Assembly: GCF_000143415.4 (NCBI RefSeq)
Contig: NW_003314264.1
Span: forward strand, 155,942-208,613
DNA from: Selaginella moellendorffii
Lineage: Eukaryota; Streptophyta; Lycopodiopsida; Selaginellales; Selaginellaceae
Length of the DNA stretch: 52,672 nt
Direction: 5' to 3'
Shown here piece by piece: positions 19,301 through 29,953 of this stretch. The notes beneath the pieces were generated by a model. It did no database searches. It had not been told where the DNA came from and worked only from the letters and a program-made list of their open reading frames with translations. How positions within the stretch are numbered: the stretch's first letter is position 1; each line of letters starts with the position of its first letter. A program made the position numbers and the translations under genes.

Positions 19301-19854
19301 CTCAAAGCATGTATTCTTCAACGGGGGGGGGGATATAGAGGGTTTCAAATGTATAGTAGGGATAATAAGTAGGTTGGGCATGGTTGACCAACCTGAGGTA
19401 TAGTCTAGCTCTCCCTTGTATGCTTGTCTTTGTTCTATGTCTAGGTTGGGTCTAAACCTAAATTCCATATTATACTAGTTGGTGGAGTATCTATATCCTC
19501 ACGTTAGGCCATCAGTATGTTTAAGTAGTGCCAGGCTCCATTTTGCTTGCTAGTCTTGGCATTGGGATACTAAATGCTCTAGGACTATTCTAAGTTGCTC
19601 CATGCTTTTGTCCTTTTGCTCTTTGGGTTTAATGCTCAAAAATCACTCTATGCTTTGATTCCTTCGCTCCTTGGCTACAAGCTTGGGAGTTTGGCTCTAT
19701 TCCTTCCTTTAGTGGCCCAAGGCCTTAAAACTCATGTGTCCTTAAGGATATATGGCATATGGCATGTGGCATATGGCACATGATATATAAAAGGTTTAGG
19801 TTCTAATTTGTAGTAAATCACCATAGGATAAAGGTGAAAACCACATCCACTACA

Positions 19855-20231
19855 CCCTTAGAAATTAATACCTCCCCTCTTTGTAGAATAGTACCAATGG
19901 GTCTTAGGGCGGGCTTGCATACATTTTTCTGGGGGAAGTTTTTCAAAGGAGAAACTTTTAACCCCTTGTTCAATACACCTAGTGACATGGCATTAGAATT
20001 GGGAAAAGGGAGGGAACCTAGTGTCCCCTCAAAAACTTTTCTCAATATCTGGAACCTAGTAGAACAAACTAATAAAATGGTGCCATATATAAAATGGCAA
20101 TCATTACTTAAACTAAGTTAGCAAAAATTAGATTATTGACATTGCATTTTTAAAGGGGGGTTACATATAATCTTAAAATTTAGAGGGGTGTGGGGGTGGG
20201 GGAGTTTTTTTTTTCTGGGGTGGAAAGATTT
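19855..20231. other. Unassigned DNA between a B LTR and a solo A LTR
   Basis: Not similar to any other part of the window. An open frame of 95 residues (19834-20121, plus) starts inside the B LTR end and shows no recognisable domain. It includes G-rich and T-rich runs near 20150-20220. It continues, after removal of the solo LTR, at 22729. It may be single-copy DNA or part of an unrecognised repeat. Confidence 0.4.
20227..20231. repeat. Target-site duplication, left (GATTT)
   Basis: GATTT before TGTAAGACAC; repeated at 22724-22728. Confidence 0.88.
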
Positions 20232-20818
20232 TGTAAGACACAAAATCCCTAAGCCCCAAAGTGGAGCCAGAAAGGGTGCCACATGGTAGTGGCTGAGGCA
20301 AAAGCCAAACGAGTGTAACACGTTTGGACTAAAATCTCTGACTTGGAAGGTCGAGAGCGGGAGTGGAACTCCCAACAAAGTGCTCGAGGAGCGAGCACGA
20401 GGCAACCAATAAGCAAGGCTCCAAAAAGGGACCCAAAAAGGACTAACACATGACACGCAGAAGTGTCTGAGATGGACCCGAGATGGAGTTCGAGATGGAA
20501 TCTGAGGTGGACCCAAGCTAGAGTCCGAGATGGAGTCCGACATGGACCCGAGATGGAGTCCGAGATGGAGTCCGAGGTGGACCCGAGATGGAGTCTGAGA
20601 TGGACCCGAGATGGAGTCTAAGATGGAGTCCGAGGTGGACCCGAGGTGGAGTTCGAGATGGAGTCTGAGATGGACCGAGATGGAGTCTGAGATCGACCCG
20701 AGATGGAGTCCGAGATGGACCGAGACGGAGTCTGAGGTGGAGTCCAAGATGGAGTCCGAGAAGGACCCGAGATGGAGTCCGAGGTCGAGACCGAGATTGG
20801 GACCGAGACTGAGACTAG

Positions 20819-20859
<41 letters not shown>

Positions 20860-21193
20860 GGACCGAGACTAAGACTGAGGCCAAGGCCGAGACCGAGCCC
20901 GAGCCCGAATCCGAGTCTGTGTCTGAGTCTGAGTCCGAGTCCGAGTTCGAGTCTGAGAGGGTGGAAGCCCAAAGCATTCGTCTCCCAGACCCTGGGGGGT
21001 TTGGTGAGCTCCAAAAGTATAGTAGGGGGAGGACTGTAGTGGAGCTAGTTTAGCCAGGAAAGGCCAGTTTGGCCCAAAAAAGCTATACCCAGTGTTGGGT
21101 GATGAGCTACCCACTGGGAAGTCCAAGACTAGAGTGAATACGGACCGACAAGTGGGGTAGCTTGGTGAAGTGTTCAAGAGCCGGCTCTAGTTT

Positions 21194-21538
21194 TGTAGCA
21201 CACTTGAATTTGGAGCTGAACTCCAAGCCTGTTGTGCTACGAACGAGGGTCCGATACAATCCCATAAGCACCAGCTCCCTATATCCAGCACCTGCACACA
21301 AAATGGTGTCAGATGGAGTCTAGCACAATTTTGGCATATCGGTGGCTTAATGTGAGGAGGAGGGTACTCCACTGACTAGAGCAGCATGGAGCTTGGGCTT
21401 AGACCCAAACCGAACGCAGAACAAGGAGTGACACAGCCTAACGAGAGCCAAACTAATGTCTCAAGTGGTCGGACATGCATTCCAACCACTATCCCTACTA
21501 TACATTTGGAACCCCCCACAGCCCCCCCCCCCCCCCAC
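21194..21538 (-). mobile_element. Nested family-B LTR, cut by the assembly gap
   Basis: TGTAGCACACTTGAATTTGG matches the B LTR end (minus strand) at 5855 and 2636. It continues through the 'CCCTACTATACATTTGGAACC'-type segment to a poly-C tract, where the N run begins. The LTR start and right-hand duplication lie inside the gap. Confidence 0.75.
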
Positions 21539-21993
21539 NNNNNNNNNNNNNNNNNNNNNNNNNNNNNNNNNNNNNNNNNNNNNNNNNNNNNNNNNNNNNN
21601 NNNNNNNNNNNNNNNNNNNNNNNNNNNNNNNNNNNNNNNNNNNNNNNNNNNNNNNNNNNNNNNNNNNNNNNNNNNNNNNNNNNNNNNNNNNNNNNNNNNN
21701 NNNNNNNNNNNNNNNNNNNNNNNNNNNNNNNNNNNNNNNNNNNNNNNNNNNNNNNNNNNNNNNNNNNNNNNNNNNNNNNNNNNNNNNNNNNNNNNNNNNN
21801 NNNNNNNNNNNNNNNNNNNNNNNNNNNNNNNNNNNNNNNNNNNNNNNNNNNNNNNNNNNNNNNNNNNNNNNNNNNNNNNNNNNNNNNNNNNNNNNNNNNN
21901 NNNNNNNNNNNNNNNNNNNNNNNNNNNNNNNNNNNNNNNNNNNNNNNNNNNNNNNNNNNNNNNNNNNNNNNNNNNNNNNNNNNNNNNNNNNNN
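21539..21993. other. Assembly gap (455 N)
   Basis: Unknown bases only. It starts immediately after a poly-C tract that is characteristic of B LTRs. Frames reported across it are meaningless. Confidence 1.
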
Positions 21994-22723
21994 TCCAAGT
22001 GTGGGTGGCACTACTTACTTGGATACTTGGCATGGCTCAACGGAACCTCGCTCTAAGCCCATAGCTAGAGCACCTAAAGGCAGAAGATGGGGAGAGTACC
22101 TATGGGGCTCGCATAGGCCCACGGTGTTCCGAAATGTTGTCTTGGAGTCCCAAATGGGGGAAAGAAGGAGGAGCAGTCCTCTAGTGTAGTGACTAAGGAT
22201 ACAGTCACATGGTGAGGAAGTCCCAGAGGACAATGGGACTTAGTGGTCGGGCTTGTGGGCCTTGATCTAGTGGCAGTGTTGGCGAACATGGCCATGAACA
22301 GAAAAGGGACTTGGTAAGAACTGACAAAGGGATATTGGGGAAAGCTATTCCCCATATCTATAGGCATCCTAAGGATGCTAAGGAGTGGATCTGGGTTGAC
22401 CACTCGTGGACAGATGGCCCAGTCTTGGAGAGATGGGATTGTGATGCAAGTGGTATTGGACCACTAGTGCGGCAAAGGTGAATGGGCATGGCCTTAGCGT
22501 AACGGGCCGATATGACAGTGGTACCTTTGGGTGTCGATCTTGGAACCAGACACGTGGAGCACTTGGACCAAATGCAACAGTTGAGTGGCACAGATGCCAT
22601 TCTTGGGGCTAGCAAATCCCCAAGTCCAGAATAGGACTTATGGAGGTTGTGAGTGAGACTCCTCCAAGCGGTTGGAGGTGTGGTTAAGTGACTAAAGTAG
22701 AATGGAAAAATTAGTCGCTTATA

Positions 22724-23703
22724 GATTTCCAAGTCAGGGACACACCCTTAATAACCAACCAGGTAAAATAATGTCAAAAGCTTGGTTCTTTTACAAAGTG
22801 ATAAACATATACAAAATTTAATATAATATTATAAGCAAGAAATGAGTTAATCATTAAATGAATAAAAAGATGAGAAAAAGTCAGAAAATCCTGGAAAAAA
22901 ACTTTGAAAGGGTATTTTTTTTTCCATGCTTTTTCTTGTTCATTAAAATTTAGTGAGTTTGGAGATGATGGCACAAATTCCCCCTTTAGGAAAAACACTC
23001 TAGTGATGGTGCCCTTTTACCACCCTTAGCCCTTTAATCTCGCCAAAATGGTGTTACTCTAGCACAAGGCAGTGTTAGAATATTTTAGATGGTCCTTTGG
23101 ATGAGAATTAACATCCAAATACCACCCTTGAAATCTGACATATGTTGTTTGTCACTTTATGGCTAGCCGCTTAACAAGCCTTGTATAATGCCTTGTTGCC
23201 CAAATGCTATGTTTCACCACACATATGATTAGTTAGTTACAAAATGTCTTGATTGATTAGGGTAGGATTTCTCAACAAGAGAAGCATAGAGTCTCCATGA
23301 ACAACCTTTGCATCATTGCATTTGGCAATCCATGTCCAGTGATAGCCATAATTTTACTGCCATTCTTAGCTCTTCGATTGAATGATGCCCTGCTCCATTT
23401 AAGCATGATCAAGAAAGCTGCATTTAGCCATGAATCCATGATCAAGCAAGGTTCATTCAGACATGTAACGAGTGTGCAGTTTTCCCCTAGGTTGAAATTA
23501 TCTTCTTTAAAATATTCATTTGTCATAGCAGCAGTGTGGCAGTTTATACACATCTCAATCTTTCTCCTCTAATTAAGATGCATGTATAGCACAAGCTGGC
23601 ATATTTTGAAATATAACAAAGTCCAATAGTTTTTACCCAATTTCCCTAGAAAGTGTTTTTACATTTATTTGTATATTTTATTTCTTTTTGTAGGTTTTTG
23701 TTC
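22724..23703. other. Unassigned DNA
   Basis: Continues the unassigned DNA of 19855-20231. It is AT-rich with no repeat seen elsewhere in the window. It contains one minus-strand frame worth noting (23272-23553). Confidence 0.4.
23272..23553 (-). CDS. Unidentified 93-residue frame
   Basis: Starts MCINCHTAAM and ends FMETLCFSC. It has seven Cys, including a CxxC next to the start, and no low-complexity sequence. Amino-acid use looks protein-like, unlike the repeat-derived frames of the LTRs. I do not recognise a family. It might be an exon or a fragment of a captured gene; nothing upstream or downstream on the same strand clearly extends it. Confidence 0.25.
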   Translation of the reverse strand: MCINCHTAAMTNEYFKEDNFNLGENCTLVTCLNEPCLIMDSWLNAAFLIMLKWSRASFNRRAKNGSKIMAITGHGLPNAMMQRLFMETLCFSC

Positions 23704-25160
23704 TATTTAATATTCCACTTATGAGCTTGCATCAAAGGGCTGGTATACCACAGCATTGATCATGGCCTGGACTCTGTCTCGCATGAAGACACTCATATGC
23801 TTGTTGTGGAAGAGACTCATGAAATCTGCTGGCATTGGCATCTGTGGTGTTGGCTGGAGGCATTGCATTTCATCCACAAACTGGAGAAATACTAAGCCCA
23901 AGATTCAGTGAGGAAGCTTGGCTTCATGGTGTCACTCCTACTTGGAACGCTCTCGATTGTGGTGATCACAGTGATGTGGCATGTTGTCGGTGTCAGCATC
24001 TGGATCTGGTGGTGTCACTACTTGTGAGGAGATGTTGGAGGCTACTCCTGCTGGGGCTAGCTCACGTTGTGCTCCTCTAGTAGTGGCAACTGTAGGTCTG
24101 GAATCTCTTTCTTTGCACTTGTCTCAGTCTTGGCATCATCCAGCAAGGTAGTTATAGGCTCAAGATCTCATTCCTGTGTTCTCTTAAGTCTCCTTGCCTT
24201 AAGCTTCATCCCCTTTATCATTGGTGGTTCTCTTGGGAGTTTCTTGCCCATACACATAGGTGTTGATATGTGAGGGTGGTGTTGTCTTAGTTGATTCTCT
24301 TTGTGTCTTTGTTGGTGGAGTTAGAGCTAGTGATGACTCTTCTTTTTCATCTTCTTCCTGACTTTCTTCATTATCTTCTTCCTCTTTGTCATTGTCACAA
24401 AGGATCAAGTCTTTCTGAAGTGCAGTCTCCTTTCCTTCGTATTCAGGTGTCTGCATGTTCATGGCATTGCTTGGTCTTGTGTTGCCGTCATCTATTTCTA
24501 TTTCTTTAATTTGGATCTGATGGCGGTGTTGAGCTTTCTGTGATGTAAGGAAGCGCAAGTGTTTTGCATTTGAGGCTGTCTTGGAGTATTGTCATTGTCA
24601 TATGCATTTCCTTGATGAACTTGTTGCAGAGGTAGCTCACAGTTTCAACTCTTGTTTTCTGCTGCAAGTCATTGTAGAGAATCACAATTTTTTTACTGGC
24701 AGAAGTTGTGGACTTTCGCATCTCAAGTGTGGAGGTAAATTAGTTGAGCTGTAGCTTGGCATCATTGGTCACATTGCTCATTTGTAGAGAGTTGCCACTG
24801 TTGTAGTTCTTGAAGACTTTGATGCATTTCAGTGGAATCCCCTTTGTGTGATCAATATCACTTGCTCTCCACTGTGGGAAGCTTAAAAGCCCATGCAAAG
24901 TATTTGGTGTGCATGACAAACTTGTAGTCGTTGGTGTGCACAAAGTCTTCCTCGTATGCCAGAAGAAGCTTTTTGGCAATGTTGAAATCATTTAGCTTCT
25001 CCATAATTTTTGAGAACTCAACCTCATGTAGCCACTTGTCAAGCTCTTCAATTCTGTTCCAAATCAGATTGCATGGCAAGAGAAGACTCACCCCAAGGCT
25101 TTAAGATCGAAGATGAACTCCTTGGTGATGCCACATGCTTGCATGCTCTATTTCCCCATT
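23704..25160 (-). pseudogene. Unidentified decayed coding region downstream of the Tat-like integrase
   Basis: Several minus-strand frames line up into one degraded coding region of roughly 450 residues. The N-terminal part near 25140-24860 includes NLIWNRIEELDKWLHEVEF and YKFVMHTKYFAWAFKLP. A middle part (24840-24560) includes GIPLKCIKVFKNYNSGNSL and KKIVILYNDLQQK. An acidic linker at 24450-24330 is rich in Glu/Asp, then Thr/Pro. The C-terminal part (23901-23719) includes FMSLFHNKHMSVFMRDRVQA and ends DASS-stop. Frameshifts and stops break it. Its position after integrase would suit an extra 3' ORF of a Tat/Athila-type element, but I cannot match it to an env-like protein, and it may instead be captured host sequence. 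Confidence 0.4.
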
Positions 25161-25239
25161 CCCTTGCTTGATCTCAGCGTATTGTGCTATAGCAGGAGGC
25201 ACTAGGGTTAGGTTTTATGCCCTTGCTCCAAATTTGACA

Positions 25240-25630
25240 AAGTTGAGTGATTTAGGTTTAAATCTCTAACTTGAATTTTTTTTCTTCTTGTTGTCTTTCT
25301 AATGGAGCTTGTTTTCTCTTGACCTTGTGCGCAATTATTGATAAGTATTAGTAATTTGTAATGTCTCTTGGTCTTGTTTTTGGTGGAAATTTCTCAAGTC
25401 ATGTCTTTTCTTATTTTCTTGAACTTGAAGTTTGATAATTTTCTTTGAGTTGAGTTCTTGAACTTGATTCTTGAGATTTGTGTTTTTGTTAGAACCTTGA
25501 TTTTGATTCTTATTTGTTTTGCCTATGTTGAAGTCTCGAGTTTTATGTTTAAATTTCTTGGATTCTTGAGCTTTAATCTTTTTAGTATTGGATTCTTGAG
25601 TTTCAATGTTGTAATCTTTTTTTATAGATC
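25240..25630. repeat. Imperfect TTCTTGAG-rich tract
   Basis: T-rich DNA with many irregularly spaced copies of TTCTTGA(G/A) and CTTGAGTTT, for example near 25415, 25455 and 25560. It looks like a degenerate simple repeat. No coding potential is convincing. Confidence 0.5.
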
Positions 25631-25635
25631 ATTAT

Positions 25636-26275
25636 TGTAACATATATGATCATAGGATGAGATTTGGATATACGGTCACTGTGGATCCTTAAAACTTTGG
25701 GGGATAAGATAGCCACTAAAGGCTTTCTTATCAAGCAATTGCCCCTTTTCCAGTTGGCTTAAGGGGAGAGAGATAGGGTGTGTTATATGTGGTATCAAAG
25801 CAAATGGCATGAGTTCGATTCCCATTGATTAGTGGCTACTTAAAATATAATACCTTTGAGTAAGGTATATTCCTACCCCTAAAATTGAAATTGTATGTAT
25901 TGGGCATCTATGAGTATATCCTTCTTCTTGTAGGGCATCTATAGATGAAGGTATCCACTGTAGGACTGTGGTACAGGTGGATAATTAGTTGCTTTATATG
26001 GAAAGCTAGTCTATACAATGGAAGAATTGGTGCAAAAATGGAGGTTCTTGTTCCCCTTGGATTAGTAGGAGTTGTTAATCAATAGTCAATGAGGACATTG
26101 ACATCTTTGTAGGGGGGGGTGAGTGTAGTGTATGTGATCATGAGATGAGATTTAGATATACTATCATTGTGGATCCTTGGAACCTTAGGGGATAAAATAG
26201 CTATTAAAGGCTCTCTCATCAAGCAATTGCCCTTTTTTCAGTTAGCTTAAGGGGAGAGAGATAAAGTGCATTACA
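25636..26275 (+). mobile_element. TRIM (terminal-repeat retrotransposon in miniature), complete
   Basis: 640 bp. LTRs at 25636-25787 and 26124-26275 are both 152 bp, starting TGTA and ending TATA or TACA. ATTAT duplications lie at 25631-25635 and 26276-26280. The primer-binding site TGGTATCAAAGC is at 25790-25801 and a G-rich polypurine tract (AGGGGGGGG) at 26111-26119. The 336-bp interior has no gene. The LTRs differ at about 27 of 152 positions, all but one transitions, as expected from long methylation and deamination, so the insertion is old. Confidence 0.92.
25790..25801 (+). other. TRIM primer-binding site
   Basis: TGGTATCAAAGC, two bases after LTR 1; matches the initiator tRNA-Met complement with one or two changes. 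Confidence 0.85.
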
Positions 26276-26280
26276 ATTAT

Positions 26281-26544
26281 TGACAAGATTAGTATCAATT
26301 GATTGGTATTTCTTAAGATTATTAAGGTTGATAGTTTGCATATTAGTCATCAAGTGTTTCAATCCCATTTTTAAAGCTTTGAGTTATTAAATGAAAAATG
26401 GTCCTTTCTATCTTGAGCTAATTTTCTCTATGTTTCCTTGAAACCATAAAACTTGATATCCAATTTTGAGTTCTTCACTTTTCTTGAGTCTTCTTTTTAT
26501 ATTGTGGTGGGTTTTTTTTCTATCTTGAATGGATTTGAGTATCC
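26281..26544 (-). pseudogene. Integrase C-terminal remnant (Tat-like)
   Basis: Minus strand reads SIQDRKKTHHNIKRRLKKSE, then LKIGYQVLWF and KGPF after a stop. This corresponds to the GPY/F-region tail (typically 'LKxGDQVLLF ... WxGPF'). It is the continuation of 27905-28120 across the solo A LTR. Confidence 0.6.
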
Positions 26545-27904
26545 TGTTAGTGACTAATTTTCCATTTTATTTTAGTCACTTAACTATGCCTATGATGTCT
26601 CGGAGGAGTCTCACTCACAACCCCCGTAGGTCCTCATCTCCCTTAGGGTACTTGCTTACCTCTAGATGTGATCTTAAGAATATATTGACTTTGCATTTAG
26701 TCCAAGTGCTCCATATGTTTAGTCTCACTTCCGACACCTAAAAAACCACTAACATCTTAGCCTATTACACTAGGGTTATATCCATTTGCCCTTGGTACTC
26801 CAAGACCACTTGCAATACAATCTCATCTCTCCAAGACTGAGACATCTACTATAACGATACATTAGCATCCTTAGGATGACTCAAGACATGAGGAACACCA
26901 TCCCTTGATATCCCTCTTTTGATCCCCACTAAATCCATCTATAGTAGTGCTCACCAACACCACCACTGGTTTAGGGCTTAAAGTCCCATCCACTAAGCCC
27001 CACTGACCTTTGGAACTTCCTCACCACATGACCATACCCTTGGTCACCAAGCAAGAGGACCATTCCTCTTTCTTTCCATGGTTTGGGACTTTAGGATGAT
27101 ATTTCAAAACACTAAAGCCTAAAGTGAGCCTCATGGGTAATCCCCCCACCTTTTGCCACTAAGGTGCCCCAGCTATATGGCTAGAACAAGGTTCTAATAA
27201 GCCATAGAAGGTATCCAAATAAGTAGTGCCACCCACACTTAGATTGGGAGCATTGGCTATTCAATTTCTTAGGGGAGTTAGAGTTGACTTTTGAACACTT
27301 CACTAAGTTATCTCATTTATTCATCTATGTTCACTCTAGCTTTAAACTCCTCAGTAGCTATATCATCACCCACCACATAAGTGTAATCTTCCTTAATCAC
27401 ACTAGCCTTTCCTAGCTAAATTAATTCTATTGGAGTCCTCCACCTTACTATCCCATAGGGACTCACCAAACCCTTAGGGTCTAAGAGATAATCACTTTGG
27501 GTTTTCATCCTTGGACTTAGACTCAAACTCAATTTCATACTTAGTCTCAATCTTGGTTTAGACCCAGTCTCAGTCTTGGTCTCAGTCTTGGACCAATCTC
27601 AAACTCCTTCTTAGACTCCATATTAAACCCCTTCTCGGACTCCATCTTAGACTCCTCTTGGACTCCTTCTTGGACTTGGTTTTGATATTTCCATGTGTCA
27701 TGATACTTGCTATATATCGATTCATTTAGTGTCCCTTTCTAGAAACTCACTTATTAATTACTTTGTGTTCATTCCTCAAGAGTTCCACTCCTGCTCTTGA
27801 CTTTTGAGTTAGAGATTTTAATCCAAATGTGTTATGTTTATTTGGCTTCCACTTCGGCCACTACTATATGGCACACTTTGGGACTTAGGGATTTGTGTCT
27901 CATA
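26545..27904 (-). mobile_element. Old solo family-A LTR
   Basis: Minus-strand LTR: left boundary TGTTAGTGACTAATTTTCC (LTR end), right boundary at GTGTCTCATA (LTR start TATGAGACAC). Flanks TATCC (26540-26544) and TGTCT (27905-27909) could be a decayed 5-bp duplication. The array is reduced to a diverged stretch (27510-27680). Many transitions make it the most decayed A copy. It interrupts the integrase tail of the Tat-like element. Confidence 0.75.
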
Positions 27905-28420
27905 TGTCTAAATTGTGTGTAGTTATTCTTTATCAAGCTTCTTTAACATTGCTAATCTTCTCTTGACTAATTCTTCTTGGTTGATTTCAATAAAGAAATA
28001 ATGTACTTTGGTGTCAAAGCTTCTAAGCCATAAATGTGCTTCAATGGTGTTGAGTTTGTTGAAACCTTATAAGCAATTTGGTATGCCCATAAAGCATTAT
28101 GGATCGATTGTCTTAGTCTTTTTAATTTATCTTTATGATCTTCTTAAGTATATTTTTGAGGGCTTTGTTTGTAAATTCAACTTGACCATTTTCTTGAGTA
28201 TCATATGGCATTGAAGCTTTATGCTTAATTGTGAACTCTTGAGTTAGAATATTGATAGTATTGTTGATGAAGTGTATTCTTTGATTTATAATAAGTTCTT
28301 GAGGTAAACCGTATGTGGTGATAATGTTTATATAGATGAACTTTGTTGTGTTCTTTACTATTATAGCTTTCATTGGTTGAGCTTCAATCCACTTTATCAT
28401 GTAGTTAATAGCTATGAGAA
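27905..28420 (-). pseudogene. Integrase core remnant (Tat-like)
   Basis: The frame 28400-28122 contains KWIEAQPMKAI, ITTYGLPQELI and the catalytic-Glu region NGQVEFTNKALKNILKK; the Asn/Asp block after YGLPQELI is altered (usual SDNG lost). It continues in another frame with NALWAYQIAYKVSTNSTP and HIYGLEALTPKYI. It matches the DDE integrase of plant Ty3/gypsy elements. Non-functional. Confidence 0.8.
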
Positions 28421-28799
28421 TATATTTATTTTATTTAGAACTTGTTGTAAGTGGTCTTACAAAGTTGACTCCCTATTGTTAATATGGTTTGAGAAGAGTC
28501 ATAGAATGAAGTTCTTGAATCTGCTTTTTTGGCACATACTTGATTCTTTGACAAATATAGCATTCTTGACAAAATTTTATTGAGTCATACTAGAGCGTTA
28601 GCAACTAAAGTCCTGTTTGTAAAATCTTCTAAGTTGTGATTTCTTTTGTAAAATATCCTCCTATTTATCTACAGTAAACTTCTTCAAGTAAATATTAGAT
28701 TTTTTTAGGTTGGACACATCTTTGTAATATGTTATCTCATCCTAACTTGTATAGCCTTCCTCTTATGACTAAATATGGTCTTGTCCTTAAGATAAATTA

Positions 28800-29330
28800 T
28801 TTGCATTGGTCAAAGATGGTTTACTCACTTGATATTTTTGCTACAGTCAAGTAGTAGTAAGTGTCGTGTCCAAATTGGTGAAGTATAGACTTGCATGATG
28901 TTGGAGTTGGGGAAGTCATCCATATTGTGCTTTGGTTGTTTATTTGTTGTGATGTAGCTGAGGTGGTCGACTTGTTTGTATTGTTTGTTGAGATTATGGA
29001 TGATCTTGAATTTATATTCTTCAAGAGTAATAACTATCAAGCAATTTTGCTAATGAGGATGGCTTTATTAAGGTGTAAAATTATCGTCTACCATGATCTT
29101 TACTTTAGTGCCAAGTAGGTAATGTCAAAACTTCTGGAGTGTATAGACCATTCTGAGAGCTTCCTTTTATGTCTTAGTGTAGTTTATTTTAGCTGAATTG
29201 AGTCTTCATGACCAGTATAGTAGATTGGTAAATTTGTAAGGTTTTCTTGTTATTGTGAAATAATTGCTCCAATTGCATAGTTGGAGGTGTTGACTTGAAT
29301 ATTTAAGTATTCATTAAGTATTGGAGCTTT
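28800..29330 (-). pseudogene. RNase H remnant (Tat-like)
   Basis: It reads TKAPILNEYLNIQVNTSNYA followed by IGAIISQ near 29330-29240 (start of RNase H, TDASxxAIGAVLxQ type with the catalytic Asp changed to Asn). Near 29040-28950 it reads LEEYKFKIIHNLNKQYKQVD followed by HLS (C-terminal part, 'H..GK.N..AD.LSR' type). Several frame breaks. Confidence 0.65.
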
Positions 29331-29953
29331 TGTTAATAAATTCTTGAGTGTGCTAAAAGCTTCTTATTCTTAAGTCCATTTGTAAATTTGATTCTCCTTG
29401 ATAAGTTTAGTGAGTGGTTTGGTGATATTTTTACAGTCTCTAATAAATCATTGATGGTATCTAATTTTTCTAAAAAAGGTTCAAAGTTTAGTGATGTTTT
29501 TTTGATTTTGCATATTGATGATAGCAAGAGTCTTGTCTTTTCCGACAAGGATGCCTCCTTTACAAATAATGTGTCCAAGCATAACTCTAGATTTAACAAA
29601 GAAAGTGCATATCTAAAATTTCAAGGCGATGTTATTTTCTCAATATTTGATAAAGCATTTTTCAAGATAGTTGAGATGGTATTCTTTGCTCCTAAATACA
29701 CTAAAGTTATCCATGAAAACTCATGTGAACTCGGTGAATTACTCTTAAAAAGTGTCAATGATGATTCTCTGGAAAGTAAATAGTGTATTAGAAAGAACAA
29801 ATGGGATAAGCAAAGTGTCTCATAGACTAATAAAAGCCATCTTGTCAAGTGCAAAGTGAGAAAAACTATCAAGGAATGAGTATATCTTGTGTCTAGTGAT
29901 TGTGTCAAGAACCTTGTTAGAGAAGGGATTGAGAATGTGTCTTTTTGTATTGC
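29330..29953 (-). pseudogene. Reverse transcriptase remnant, C-terminal part (Tat-like)
   Basis: The right end encodes AIQKDTFSIP and then KVLDTITRHKIYSFLDSFSH, corresponding to 'KKDPFPLPFIDEVLD...YSFLDGFSG'. The left end carries NITKPLTKLIKENQIYKWT, the connection to RNase H. The YxDD box region is not clearly readable. The right edge is the A2 insertion site. Confidence 0.7.
29949..29953. repeat. Target-site duplication of A2, left (ATTGC)
   Basis: ATTGC before TGTGAGACAC; repeated at 37609-37613. Confidence 0.95.

Larger units (their letters stand above)
9643..19854 (+). mobile_element. Family-B 3' LTR split into three pieces by two family-A insertions
   Basis: Pieces are 9643-9659, 11189-11725 and 19301-19854, about 1.1 kb in total. 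The start TGTTACGAATATGATTG follows a polypurine tract; the end ACCACATCCACTACA parallels the end of the LTR at 8303. Removing solo LTR 9660-11183 (TSD GATTG) and element A1 (TSD GAAAG) restores one continuous LTR, colinear with 8303-9237. The third piece carries the poly-G tract (19321-19331), the equivalent of the poly-C tract of other copies. Confidence 0.8.
20232..22723 (+). mobile_element. Solo family-A LTR interrupted by a B LTR and an assembly gap
   Basis: Starts TGTAAGACACAAAATCCC and ends TTAGTCGCTTATA, flanked by GATTT on both sides. The array (about 20464-20956) is diverged. A-type sequence stops near 21192 and resumes at 21994 with TCCAAGTGTGGGTGGC, only about 35 bp further along the LTR consensus. 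Between them lie a nested B LTR and the N gap. No internal A sequence is present. Confidence 0.85.

Noticed and set aside
21376-22189. Frames running through the N gap
   Set aside because: They consist largely of unknown residues and have no meaning.
25240-25630. Telomere- or centromere-like satellite
   Set aside because: The TTCTTGAG motifs are irregularly spaced and not a periodic array.
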